Below are positions 1 through 7,483 of a DNA stretch of 29,378 nt, in pieces. A program made the translations under genes and the position numbers. The stretch lies in NCBI GenBank assembly GCA_964353175.1, contig CAYGUX010000032.1, positions 1 through 29,378 of the forward strand, read 5' to 3'. Below the pieces are notes generated by a model, which was not told the DNA's origin, did not search any database, and saw nothing but the letters and a program-made list of their open reading frames with translations. The DNA comes from JAIYCX01 sp964353175 (lineage in GTDB: Bacteria; Bdellovibrionota_C; UBA2361; SZUA-149; DAOLCO01). Position 1 is the stretch's first letter. The number at the start of each line of letters is the position of its first letter.

Positions 1-1
1 G

Positions 2-373
2 GCCGGTGGAGGAGGTTCTGGTGGAGCTGGTGGTGGGCTTGGCGGAATAGGAGCTATCATACCTGGCATTGGTGGCGGTGGAGGACTTCCTGGCCTAAAC
101 GGTGGGGGCTTACCTGGACTAACTGGTGGTGGTTTAAACGGTGGTGGTTTACCTGGAAACCTACCCGGTGGATTTAATAATATCCCTGGTCAAGGAAATA
201 ATGGGGTTATTCCTGGATTAAATAATATTGGGAATATAAACAACAATAAAACACCTTATCCTAGTACTTCTAGTGCTCCTTCTGAAGATCCCGAGAACTC
301 CCCTTCTCCGAATCCTTCGACTGAAGTCACTCCGATAGAAGAGCAAGAAAACAATATAATTGAGCGATTTTAG
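2..373 (+). CDS. Glycine/asparagine/proline-rich protein, C-terminal end (partial, enters from left edge)
   Basis: An open frame enters from the left edge and stops at 371-373. The first 60 or so visible residues are almost all Gly with Leu, Pro and Asn, in loose repeats such as GGGLPGLN and GGGLPGLT. A less biased Ser/Pro/Glu-rich tail follows, ending ...NNIIERF. No domain can be recognised. Such tails are typical of low-complexity linkers or surface and secreted proteins, but the function is unknown because the N-terminal part lies outside the window. The last codons and the stop lie in a hairpin shared with the converging selB. Confidence 0.7.
   Translation, partial: AGGGGSGGAGGGLGGIGAIIPGIGGGGGLPGLNGGGLPGLTGGGLNGGGLPGNLPGGFNNIPGQGNNGVIPGLNNIGNINNNKTPYPSTSSAPSEDPENSPSPNPSTEVTPIEEQENNIIERF
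71..170 (+). repeat. Short imperfect tandem repeat coding for GGGLPGLx
   Basis: Units of the type GGTGGTGGTTTACCTGG recur four or five times inside the glycine-rich frame. Both the DNA and the encoded peptide (GGGLPG followed by L and N, T or N) are repetitive, so length variation by slippage is plausible. Confidence 0.6.
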
Positions 374-391
374 CCAATCGCTCAATTATAT
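354..391. terminator. Bidirectional hairpin shared by two convergent gene ends
   Basis: Positions 354-367 (ATATAATTGAGCGA) are perfectly complementary to 378-391, leaving a 10-nt loop. The stop of the glycine-rich gene (371-373) lies in the loop and the selB stop (386-388 on the minus strand) lies in the stem. The AT-rich flanks and position suggest a two-way terminator, although the U-tracts are short and interrupted. Confidence 0.65.
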
Positions 392-2329
392 ATTCGATCT
401 ATTTCCAGCCTTTACTCTTTTATCCCCGACTCTCTTAGTAATCCCCTCTCTATCTAAATATTCTAAAATGGGTACAGATTGATTCCTTGAAACTCCTGCA
501 TAGTCTCTAAATTCTGCGATCGTAAATCCATCAACTTTCTCAAGCAATAAAGTTTGAGTCTTTCGTCTAAGAGCATAAACAAAATCACTTAGGAAATAAA
601 AATTAGAAAAGTTAAATATAATTTTTCCTTTCTCTAAATAACTTAAGATGGATGAAACATCTTTCTCAACAACCCTCAACTCCTCTAATAAGTTCCCCTT
701 AGATATCCCTGGTTGACTTCCCAATATACCTTGAATTTTATCTATATATTGCATTTCCTTTAGGCTAAAAGGAGGCTTAAAGCTAGTTAGTTGAACATAA
801 TGACCACTAAATCTGATCTTTTCTGACTTAGACAATAAGGATGTTAAATCTGAAATAGTTAAACCTTCAACACTAAATACTCGATCTAAATTACTAATAT
901 GCATACCTACTTGAAAAGGGTTAGTACTATGGTAATAAATCAATATACGCTCTAACTTATCTTCAAAGGAAGCTTTTTGATAAAGATTAAACCAGAGATT
1001 ACCGCTTAATTTAAAAATATCCTTAAAAACTACTAAACTATTTACCTTTAGATTTTCTTCATTCTGAGATTCCAAAATATGATTCTGTACAATTGCAGAT
1101 AACTTGGAACTTGAGAGGAAACTCTCTCCCGATGCAACAAGCTCACATAAGTCCTCCCTTCCTTTTTCCTCTAAAAGCTCCTTTGCGACTAAGAGCTGTT
1201 GGAGCTTTGCACCTTGGAATTTCTTCCTTACAGCACGTCCAAAGATACTTAGAACCCGTCCACCTCCGCAAGTAAACTTATCTCTAAGTAAGAATCTATC
1301 ACCAGCACTAGTTTGAATCGCTCTATGAAATCTGATTCGCAACATGCCCTCTTGCTCGGGCAAAATACTCTTCGAACCAATTGGTGAGACTCGCGCTGTG
1401 ACACTAAGCGTGCCAATATGGACTTGATAATCTCTACCTCGTAACACCTCCCTACTAGAAGAGTTATAAAAACTGGTATAAATTTCCTTTGTGCTTAAAA
1501 ATATCTCTGGTGTTACCAACACCATTCCTCTCTCCACTTCATCTACTTCTAACTTACGAATATTAATGGCAGAGCTTACAAATGCCTGAGTACTGCTAGT
1601 CTCCTCCCGGTAATTATGTATAGCTCTAATAGAACTATCTAGTGAATTATGTGGCAATAAAGTAACCCTATCTCCAGTACTAATCACGCCAGAAGTAGGT
1701 ATGCCTGTAAGCACAGTCCCAACGCCCTTAAAACTAAAAGCAGTCCTTACATACATTCTAAATGCTTTATTCATGCTGGTCGGAGCTTGAAAATTAAGCT
1801 CATCTACAATCTGTATGGCCTCAAGAATGGTACTCTTTAACACTTCTATTCCTTGACCTGTAACATTAGAGACATAACAAGTAGGTAAAACTTTGATGCT
1901 AAGTCTGCTCACTAGGTTTGCGACTTCTTCACTAACGATACTTATAAGAGTTTCATCTGAAGTATCTATCTTTGTAATAACTGGGATAATAGCCTTAACA
2001 CCTAAATGAGATAATATTTGAATGTGTTCTCTTGTCTGAGGCATTACTCCATCATCAGAAGCAACTATTAAAAGTGCAATATCGATGGAAGATGCTCCTG
2101 CTGTCATATTTCTAATAAAGTCTAAATGCCCTGGAACGTCTAAGATCCCTATTACTTGTGACTCTTTAAAAAAATAAGGCGCTACTGCAAAATCGATACT
2201 TAAACCCCTAGCCTTTTCTTCAGGATGCCGATCAGTTTCAAAACTAGTAAGCGAACGAACTAAAGAAGTCTTACCATGGTCAACATGGCCAATTGTACCG
2301 ATAATTAAAGGTAGCGGAGCATTTAACAT
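386..2329 (-). CDS. selB: Selenocysteine-specific translation elongation factor SelB
   Basis: SelB is the GTPase that carries selenocysteyl-tRNA to UGA codons marked by a SECIS hairpin. The N-terminal G domain shows GHVDHGKT (14-21), then DRHPEEKARGLSIDF, the SelB version of the switch-I region, then DVPGHLDF and TKID. This order and wording match SelB rather than EF-Tu. EF-Tu-like beta domains follow, and the C-terminal third looks like the winged-helix repeats that bind SECIS RNA. At 647 residues it is near the usual length (about 610-640) and appears intact. The ATG at 2327-2329 starts just before the G domain. A selD remnant lies divergently upstream; selA and the tRNA gene selC are not in this window. 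Confidence 0.95.
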   Translation of the reverse strand: MLNAPLPLIIGTIGHVDHGKTSLVRSLTSFETDRHPEEKARGLSIDFAVAPYFFKESQVIGILDVPGHLDFIRNMTAGASSIDIALLIVASDDGVMPQTREHIQILSHLGVKAIIPVITKIDTSDETLISIVSEEVANLVSRLSIKVLPTCYVSNVTGQGIEVLKSTILEAIQIVDELNFQAPTSMNKAFRMYVRTAFSFKGVGTVLTGIPTSGVISTGDRVTLLPHNSLDSSIRAIHNYREETSSTQAFVSSAINIRKLEVDEVERGMVLVTPEIFLSTKEIYTSFYNSSSREVLRGRDYQVHIGTLSVTARVSPIGSKSILPEQEGMLRIRFHRAIQTSAGDRFLLRDKFTCGGGRVLSIFGRAVRKKFQGAKLQQLLVAKELLEEKGREDLCELVASGESFLSSSKLSAIVQNHILESQNEENLKVNSLVVFKDIFKLSGNLWFNLYQKASFEDKLERILIYYHSTNPFQVGMHISNLDRVFSVEGLTISDLTSLLSKSEKIRFSGHYVQLTSFKPPFSLKEMQYIDKIQGILGSQPGISKGNLLEELRVVEKDVSSILSYLEKGKIIFNFSNFYFLSDFVYALRRKTQTLLLEKVDGFTIAEFRDYAGVSRNQSVPILEYLDREGITKRVGDKRVKAGNRSNI

Positions 2330-2443
2330 TGCTTTTATTTGCTGTAAATTTTACAAGTTTCTAATAATAAATTCGATCTTATCCCTTACGTGCTCAGTAA
2401 GATGATTGATCATAAATACTTTTACAAACTTATCCTATCCTAA

Positions 2444-2760
2444 ATGAGCGAGATACCAAAAATTAATTTAACTGAATATAGCCACGGTGCAGGTTGTGGA
2501 TGTAAACTCTCCCCTCAAGTTCTAAATACGATACTTTCCGGAGAGGGAACTGGAATAGTTATCAGTCTGGAATATTGGGAGTCAATAGTACCTATCAAAA
2601 GGCTCTACTCTGCGACCCACAAACAAGTGGAGGCCTACTTCTCGCTGTAAAAGATAGTTTTAAAGATCAATTGTTAAAAATTGCGAAGGTTGAAAATCAA
2701 AATATCTATGAAATTGGAACTATAGGTCCCCAAAATAGCCACAGAATTGTAGTCCAGTAA
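2444..2760 (+). pseudogene. selD: selD (selenophosphate synthetase) remnant with internal deletion and frameshift
   Basis: The first frame gives the SelD N-terminus: NLTEYSHGAGCGCKLSPQVL, with the catalytic Cys18 and Lys21 (equivalent to E. coli Cys17 and Lys20). After about 34 codons the match jumps, in the +2-shifted frame, to the SelD C-terminus: RGNWNSY, then LLCDPQTSGGLLLAV, ending at 2760. The junction is near 2536-2545. About 225 residues of the normal roughly 347, including most of the ATP-binding core, are gone and the frames no longer match. A functional enzyme is not possible. Divergent from an intact selB. Confidence 0.92.
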
Positions 2761-2832
2761 TCTATTTCCCCGAAACATAATTTTCCACCCAACCTACTTT
2801 TTAGAATATTATAAAGACTTGAGAAGGGATTT

Positions 2833-2869
2833 AAAAAGGGGGCAAGATCTAAAACCTGTTTGCGCCCCC
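2833..2869 (-). terminator. Intrinsic terminator of the GNAT gene
   Basis: Read on the minus strand, GGGGGC (2869-2864) pairs with GCCCCC (2843-2838) and is followed at once by TTTTT (2837-2833). It lies about 22 nt beyond the stop of the minus-strand acetyltransferase gene. Confidence 0.85.
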
Positions 2870-2891
2870 GACCTTTCTCTTAGAATTGGTG

Positions 2892-3830
2892 CTACAAGCG
2901 AGTAGTTCGCCTGCATACTGTCCGAATGATCCTCTCCAGTTTAAAGTTATTTCCATCTAAAAAACATTGGGCGGTACTCTGGGTCTCTGGTAGATACATT
3001 TCAAGTCGACGAGTCCCACCTATAGACAGGATTTGTTCAGCCTCCTCGAGTAAAAGAGAAGCTAGTCCACGCCTTCTGAGTTTGGGGTGAATTGAGATAT
3101 GCAAAATTTCCGCAACCTTGCCCTTTGTTTCTATAGCGATACTTCCAACGGAATATCCATTGGCGCTAACAACCAATGAAAGAACATCACTTCTGGAAAT
3201 GAATTCCCTAAAGTCGCATTCCTTCAGCCGACACTGCAATTTGTTATCGTCGTGGTATTCGATATCAAGTAGTGGCTCAACATCTGTTGGCCACATATTA
3301 TGAACATGGCATTCCAGTATATCAGGATCTATAAAATGAGTGTCCCAAGTTAAAGGATCGCCAGGAATTTGTTTACCCCAAACCTGTTTATCTCCCCGAT
3401 AACCCTTCTGCTTCATCTCCGAATCATACTCAAAGCCCAAAGTTCTTAGAATTTTAGCGCTACCGCTATCTCCATCTTCCAAAAAGGAAACGATTACATT
3501 TCTCCTCGGTCTGTAGCACTTCGAGTAGATTCCAATAAATAAGCTTTCTGGTAGCTTTGGTAAAAATTCCAATTGATGGCAATCGAAACCTACCGAGTCC
3601 AATAAGACTGCTTCCTCAGAAAGATGAAAAATCGCGAAACCATAAATATCGAGTGAATAACTATCTTCTACAATCCATATTTTCCTTGAACGTTCCGAAA
3701 TCCAGTTACAAAACTCCCAATAATTTCTAGGAATATTTGGAATAGATTGCTCAATTCGAAAAATATTCCCCACGGAAGATTCTCCAACTAAAGCTTCTCT
3801 AACAACAAGTTGAACGGTAATAGGAACCAT
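2892..3830 (-). CDS. GNAT-family N-acetyltransferase, probably tandem-domain
   Basis: The C-terminal half carries the GNAT acetyl-CoA site: a beta strand (VAEILHISIHP) followed by LRRRGLASLLLEEAEQIL, the motif-A R-x-x-G-x-A loop and helix, then a typical C-terminal strand region (CFLDGNNFKLERI). The N-terminal half ends in SAKILRTLGFEYDSEMKQKG, which looks like the end of a second, degenerate GNAT fold, so this is likely a two-domain protein. Substrate unknown. Start chosen at 3828-3830 because GGAGAT (3835-3840) sits 4 nt upstream as a ribosome binding site. A stable hairpin and an alternative pairing lie in its leader, and it has its own terminator. Confidence 0.78.
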   Translation of the reverse strand: MVPITVQLVVREALVGESSVGNIFRIEQSIPNIPRNYWEFCNWISERSRKIWIVEDSYSLDIYGFAIFHLSEEAVLLDSVGFDCHQLEFLPKLPESLFIGIYSKCYRPRRNVIVSFLEDGDSGSAKILRTLGFEYDSEMKQKGYRGDKQVWGKQIPGDPLTWDTHFIDPDILECHVHNMWPTDVEPLLDIEYHDDNKLQCRLKECDFREFISRSDVLSLVVSANGYSVGSIAIETKGKVAEILHISIHPKLRRRGLASLLLEEAEQILSIGGTRRLEMYLPETQSTAQCFLDGNNFKLERIIRTVCRRTTRL

Positions 3831-3846
3831 TGGTATCTCCTGTCAA

Positions 3847-3905
3847 AAACCCATCAAACAAGATTGATCTTCCCCATAGCTCTTCTCTTAAAGAGCTATG
3901 GGTTT
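3847..3905 (-). promoter_or_regulatory. Hairpin with a competing pairing in the leader of the GNAT gene
   Basis: 3873-3884 (CCCATAGCTCTT) pairs perfectly with 3891-3902, a 12-bp stem with a 6-nt loop. On the minus strand, AAACCCAT (3905-3898), at the 5' edge of this stem, can instead pair with ATGGGTTT (3854-3847), just before the ribosome binding site. The two structures exclude each other. Alternatively the stem followed by TTTAATCTTTT on the plus strand could be a plus-strand terminator. Confidence 0.45.
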
Positions 3906-3929
3906 AATCTTTTACTTCTACCCTACTAA

Positions 3930-3979
3930 TTGTATGCTATTTAATTAGCATACAAGTTCTAAATTTAGAAGTATGCTAG
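3930..3979. promoter_or_regulatory. Operator-like palindromes between divergent genes
   Basis: TTGTATGCTA (3930-3939) and TAGCATACAA (3946-3955) form an inverted repeat. It is followed by the 14-bp palindrome TTCTAAATTTAGAA (3957-3970) and a further direct half-site GTATGCTA (3971-3978). The arrangement, in the gap between the divergent GNAT and YciI-like genes, looks like a binding site for a dimeric regulator. No regulator gene is nearby. Confidence 0.4.
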
Positions 3980-4049
3980 TGCCTACAAAATAGTTTGAAC
4001 GGATAAGCTAATCATGGTAATTTGTTAGGCTCAAGTTAAGGAAAACGAC

Positions 4050-4349
4050 ATGCAATTTATAGTCACAGGTTACGACGGCACAGACGATCAAGCCACAGAG
4101 AGACGTCTTAAAGCGAGACCTTCACACGTTGAGCTTGGAGATAGACTACGCGAAGAAGGTAAACATCTATATGGTGTAGCCTTACTTGATGATAATGAGA
4201 AAATGATAGGCTCAGTACTGATAACTGAATTTGAATCACGCGCTAAGCTGGATGAATGGCTTGAAATCGAACCTTATGTCACTGGAAAGGTGTGGGACAG
4301 AGTAGAAGTTAGGCAGTGTCGAGTTGGGCCTAGTTTTGTCAAGCCCTAA
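4050..4349 (+). CDS. YciI-like family protein
   Basis: 99 residues, matching the length of E. coli YciI. It shows the family pattern: RRLKARPSHVELGDRL with the conserved RPxH (His26), then GVALLDDN..IGSVLI, FESRAKLDEWLEIEPYV and a final hydrophobic strand. The family has a ferredoxin-like alpha+beta fold with a conserved His; its enzymatic role is poorly known. AAGGA lies 7-8 nt upstream of the ATG. Its stop codon overlaps the stop of the converging VapC-like gene. Confidence 0.85.
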   Translation: MQFIVTGYDGTDDQATERRLKARPSHVELGDRLREEGKHLYGVALLDDNEKMIGSVLITEFESRAKLDEWLEIEPYVTGKVWDRVEVRQCRVGPSFVKP

Positions 4350-4726
4350 CATTCCATTATCTCCACATTATACTTCTTAACTTTTTTGTCCCTGCTGACA
4401 AAAATCAAATTTTGTTTTTGCGCTTGGACAATTTGCATCCGGTCGAAAGGATCTTGATGGATTAATGGCAAACTTGCTACTGCCAAAGCGTGCTCTCCAG
4501 TGATATTTAAAATGCTGATCCTATTCTCCTCCAAAACACTTAAAAGATTATCTGGTGTTTCTAATCTTCCTAGGGCTCTTTTGATAGAAATCTCCCATAT
4601 TGCAGCGGAGCTAAAATAGATATCTTTTGAAGGGTCAGCTATCATGTCGTAAGTACTTTTAAGTAGTTTTCTCGGATCGGAGATAAACCATATTAGAGCA
4701 TGCGTATCTAGCAGCAAACCTTTCAC
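4346..4726 (-). CDS. vapC: VapC-like PIN-domain toxin
   Basis: A PIN-domain ribonuclease of 126 residues, the normal size for VapC toxins. The acidic metal-binding quartet is visible: Asp7 (LLLDTHALIWF), Glu45 (AAIWEISIKRALG), Asp95 (HQDPFDRMQIVQA) and Asp113 (FVSRDKKV). The family cuts RNA, often tRNA, when freed from its antitoxin. Its ATG overlaps the stop of the upstream antitoxin gene by 4 nt, so the two are co-translated. The catalytic residues are intact, so the toxin is probably active. Gene symbol is by family only. Confidence 0.88.
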   Translation of the reverse strand: MKGLLLDTHALIWFISDPRKLLKSTYDMIADPSKDIYFSSAAIWEISIKRALGRLETPDNLLSVLEENRISILNITGEHALAVASLPLIHQDPFDRMQIVQAQKQNLIFVSRDKKVKKYNVEIMEC

Positions 4727-4959
4727 TTACTGCTCTTGAATGCATCTGCAATAGAAGAAGGAAGAGGATCCTCGAAATCTTTAGACATTCTTACTAATCC
4801 CTTCCACTGACCACCTGTTCTCGGGGATTCTTCTTTTATATAAGGAGTAATTTTTACGCACGGCTTATTGGATCTACTGATAATGACCTCTTCACCATTA
4901 AGTGCTTTTTCTATTAACCGAGATAAATGAGTTTTTGCTTCGCTTATATTAAAATACAT
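4723..4959 (-). CDS. Phd/YefM-type antitoxin partner of the PIN toxin
   Basis: 78 residues with the Phd/YefM fold signature: FNISEAKTHLSRLIEKALNG, then EEVIISRSNKPCVKITPY. The C-terminal part, GGQWKGLVRMSKDFEDPLPSSIADAF, is the segment that in this subgroup wraps the VapC-like toxin. It is first in a two-gene operon and overlaps the toxin by 4 nt. Such antitoxins usually repress their own promoter as a complex with the toxin. A short inverted repeat AGTCT-AGC-AGACT at 4990-5002, just upstream, is a possible operator. Confidence 0.88.
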   Translation of the reverse strand: MYFNISEAKTHLSRLIEKALNGEEVIISRSNKPCVKITPYIKEESPRTGGQWKGLVRMSKDFEDPLPSSIADAFKSSK

Positions 4960-5101
4960 GTTTGGTTTTAGTTGGTTAGAACAGCAGTTAGTCTAGCAGA
5001 CTTGGTTTATCTGGTCAAGTTAAATATTGTATCTAATTTTCTGCAAATTGAGATCCTCTTCCAATCATGGCATTCTACTCGAAACTTAAATCAAGACTGC
5101 C

Positions 5102-5872
5102 ATGAACAACGCACTAATCGGATACACAGGACTTGTAGGCTCTACCCTACTTAAACAAACTTCCTTCGAACATCTCTACAACTCAAAAAACATCGCTGAG
5201 ATACAGAACAAAGAATTTGATCTAGTTGTCTGCGCTGGGGCACCTGCTCAAAAATGGCTTGCAAATAAAGACCCGGAAGGAGATCTTAAAAATATCAATG
5301 CTCTAATTGAGATTTTAGAAACTGTCACTGCAAAGAATTTTATTTTAATTAGTACTGTTGATGTTTTAAAGAATCCAGTCAATGTAAATGAAGATACAGA
5401 CATTGCAACAGAAGGACTTCACGCTTACGGATTGCACAGATTTTACTTAGAGCAAGCAGTAAGAGAACATTTTGCTTCCTCTCTAGTCGTTAGGCTTCCT
5501 GGTCTAGTAGGGCCTGGGCTAAAGAAAAATATTATTTTTGATTTCCTTAACAACAACAATATTGAGTCTATTGAGTCCAGAAACATATTTCAATTCTACC
5601 CCATGGTTAATCTTTGGAGTGATCTCACAAAGTGTCTAAGCTTAAATTTAGATCTAGTCCATCTGACCGCAGAACCCATTAGTGTGCTAGAAGTAGCAAA
5701 AGATGGTTTCGGCCTTGATTTTAATAATCAAAAAGAAGCACCCCTCCTATCTTATGATTTTCAAACCAAACATGCTGAAGTTTTTGGTGGAACGAATAAC
5801 TACACTTACTCTAAAAAAGAAACCTTACTAGCCATACGATCTTACGCCCAGTCAGAAGGGAAAACTCTATAA
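5102..5872 (+). CDS. NAD(P)-dependent epimerase/reductase (extended-SDR-like)
   Basis: The Rossmann nucleotide-binding loop GYTGLVG is at residues 7-13. VVCAGAPAQKWLANKDPEGD and FILISTVDVL follow, as in a family of sugar-nucleotide epimerases/reductases. The usual Tyr-x-x-x-Lys pair is replaced by Tyr109-Gly-Leu-His-Arg113, so Arg stands where Lys is normal. SLVVRLPGLVGPGLKKN is a conserved block further on. At 256 residues it is shorter than classic epimerases (about 310). First gene of the 5102-8182 cluster; its TAA shares an A with the ATG of the next gene. No clear ribosome binding site before the ATG. Confidence 0.75.
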   Translation: MNNALIGYTGLVGSTLLKQTSFEHLYNSKNIAEIQNKEFDLVVCAGAPAQKWLANKDPEGDLKNINALIEILETVTAKNFILISTVDVLKNPVNVNEDTDIATEGLHAYGLHRFYLEQAVREHFASSLVVRLPGLVGPGLKKNIIFDFLNNNNIESIESRNIFQFYPMVNLWSDLTKCLSLNLDLVHLTAEPISVLEVAKDGFGLDFNNQKEAPLLSYDFQTKHAEVFGGTNNYTYSKKETLLAIRSYAQSEGKTL

Positions 5873-6690
5873 TGCATGAGATATTAATTTCTTCAATTGC
5901 TTGGGATTCTGAGATAGACAGTGAAGTAGTACAGGTTCTTAGAAAATATGATCTTTCTAGAGTTGACTTAGTGCCTGCCAAGTATTTTCCTGATCGACTT
6001 AATGTCACGAAAGAAGAAATTCTAAAAGTAAAAAGTCACTGGGCCGACTTGGGATTTTCTGTACTAGGCTTTCAGTCTCTTTTCTTTAAAGAAGAGCCGA
6101 TGAATCTATTTGGCCCTAAAGAAGTACAAGATAAGATGCTTAGGCTACTTGAAAGACTAGCTTTTATTGGCAATATACTTGAAGCACCATACTTTGTCTT
6201 TGGTTCCCCAAGAAATCGTGATCGCTCAGGCCTTAGCGATGAAGAAACAGATTCTATCGCAAAGGATTTTTTTCACAGACTAGGTGAGCTCTCAAAAGAA
6301 CATGGAGCAATATACTGCCTCGAACCTAACCCGCCTGTTTATGGAGCGAACTTTCTAACTTCCACAATAGAAACTGCTCAATTCGTAAGAGAACTAAATC
6401 ACCCTAACATCAAACTTCAACTTGATACTGGTGCAATGGAAATCAACCAAGAAGATCCCATAAGTATTCTTAAAGAATACAATAAGGAAGTAGGACATAT
6501 TCATTTAAGCACAGATCAGATTAGACCGCTCACTGAGGACAACTGCAGATATGCTTTGTATAAAGAAGCTTTTAATACTTACCTAAAAGACAAGCCGATT
6601 AGTATAGAGATATTGCCTAAGGATGGGGATGATAGGCTTGGATGTATCGAGGAGTCAGTTAGGGTGGCAAGAAAGTGGTTTGGGTCTTAA
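5872..6690 (+). CDS. Xylose-isomerase-like TIM-barrel protein (sugar-phosphate isomerase/epimerase family)
   Basis: 272 residues with the metal-binding pattern of AP-endonuclease-2/xylose-isomerase-like barrels: Glu151 in YCLEPNP, Asp185 in LQLDTGAM, His211 in GHIHLST and Glu246 in ISIEILP. The spacing fits a divalent-metal active site typical of isomerases or epimerases acting on sugars or cyclitols. Start overlaps the previous stop by 1 nt, so the two are translationally coupled and probably serve the same pathway. Substrate cannot be told from the sequence. Confidence 0.8.
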   Translation: MHEILISSIAWDSEIDSEVVQVLRKYDLSRVDLVPAKYFPDRLNVTKEEILKVKSHWADLGFSVLGFQSLFFKEEPMNLFGPKEVQDKMLRLLERLAFIGNILEAPYFVFGSPRNRDRSGLSDEETDSIAKDFFHRLGELSKEHGAIYCLEPNPPVYGANFLTSTIETAQFVRELNHPNIKLQLDTGAMEINQEDPISILKEYNKEVGHIHLSTDQIRPLTEDNCRYALYKEAFNTYLKDKPISIEILPKDGDDRLGCIEESVRVARKWFGS

Positions 6691-6729
6691 GGTCACTTAT
6701 GGCCTATATACCTTAATAAATCAGTAGTT

Positions 6730-7404
6730 ATGAAAAAAATCATCGATATCAGTATGGACATGAGAGATTTTGTTTTTCCAGGTGATCCCGCCTGTACTCT
6801 TAGAGGACCTTTCAATAGGATCTCTGGATCTAACGAACAGTTTGTTTACGACCTAGACATCTCCACTCAAAGCGGTACCCATGTTCAGGGCCCGCATTAC
6901 TTTCTGAAAGATGGTAAAAAGATTTCGGAGTTTACTCTGGACTGTTTTATGGGAGAAGCTGTAGTAATTGACATTACTAAAAGGGGTGAGGATACAGGCC
7001 TAGAAGAAATGAAAACTCTAATTAGCATTGAGGAAGGCCGAGGAAAAATTCTTATTCTAAGAACTGGGCACATGGAAGAACTTATTAGTTCGCAAATACT
7101 TGACCCTAAAACTAGGCCCGGACTTTCACTTGAAAGTGCTAAGTATCTAGCAGAAGAAGTTAAAGTTAAAATGATCGCTATTGATTCCGTTGGCATAGAG
7201 AGTCGTATTTCTAAAAATTACGAAGTGAATGTCTATCTTTGCAAAAGAGAGGTTCTACTTCTTGAATGCCTTACGAATCTATCTGCTATACACTCTCGCC
7301 ACGTCTGGCTTTCTGCTGTGCCCATTAGGATAGATGGAGTGGAAGGAGCACCTTGCAGGGCCTATGTACTAGAAGAAAGAGAAGGAACTACTCTTACTAA
7401 CTAA
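6730..7404 (+). CDS. Cyclase/kynurenine-formamidase-like hydrolase with altered metal motif
   Basis: 224 residues. The family (Cyclase, PF04199) normally has H-x-G-T-H-x-D-x-P-x-H binding Zn or Mn. Here residues 47-57 read QSGTHVQGPHY, so the first His is Gln47 and the Asp is Gln53, while His51 and His56 remain. The rest is typical: a hydrophobic strand ILILRTGH, PGLSLESAKYLAE and IAIDSVGIES, and a C-terminal VPIRIDGVEGAPCRAYVLE like the usual PLxxxGxxGxPxRxxA ending. It may be a non-canonical enzyme or have shifted substrate. It sits 39 nt after the TIM-barrel gene on the same strand. Confidence 0.75.
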   Translation: MKKIIDISMDMRDFVFPGDPACTLRGPFNRISGSNEQFVYDLDISTQSGTHVQGPHYFLKDGKKISEFTLDCFMGEAVVIDITKRGEDTGLEEMKTLISIEEGRGKILILRTGHMEELISSQILDPKTRPGLSLESAKYLAEEVKVKMIAIDSVGIESRISKNYEVNVYLCKREVLLLECLTNLSAIHSRHVWLSAVPIRIDGVEGAPCRAYVLEEREGTTLTN

Positions 7405-7421
7405 TTACGAGGAGCATAGCA

Positions 7422-7467
7422 TGTGGTGAGCGTAGTCGAACCACCTGTGGTGAGCATAGTCGAACCA
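7422..7467. repeat. Two-copy intergenic REP-like repeat
   Basis: Two 22-nt units with core GGTGAGCRTAGTCGAACC lie at 7422-7443 and 7446-7467, differing at one base. A weaker partial unit (GGAGCATAGCAT) precedes them at 7411-7422. The core resembles widespread intergenic elements of the type GGTTCGACTACGCTCACC. It lies between the cyclase-like and PIG-L genes. Confidence 0.75.
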
Positions 7468-7483
7468 TGATAGTCTGATAATC

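Noticed and set aside
1093..1316. Plus-strand open frames inside selB
   Set aside because: They lie opposite a well-supported gene and show no motif or ribosome binding site.
2444..2650. A separate 68-residue gene and another at 2575-2760
   Set aside because: Both are pieces of selD on either side of a deletion; neither is a gene of its own.
7422..7467. tRNA fragment suggested by the GTCGAACC stretch
   Set aside because: No acceptor or anticodon stem can be built around it; it is a tandem intergenic repeat.
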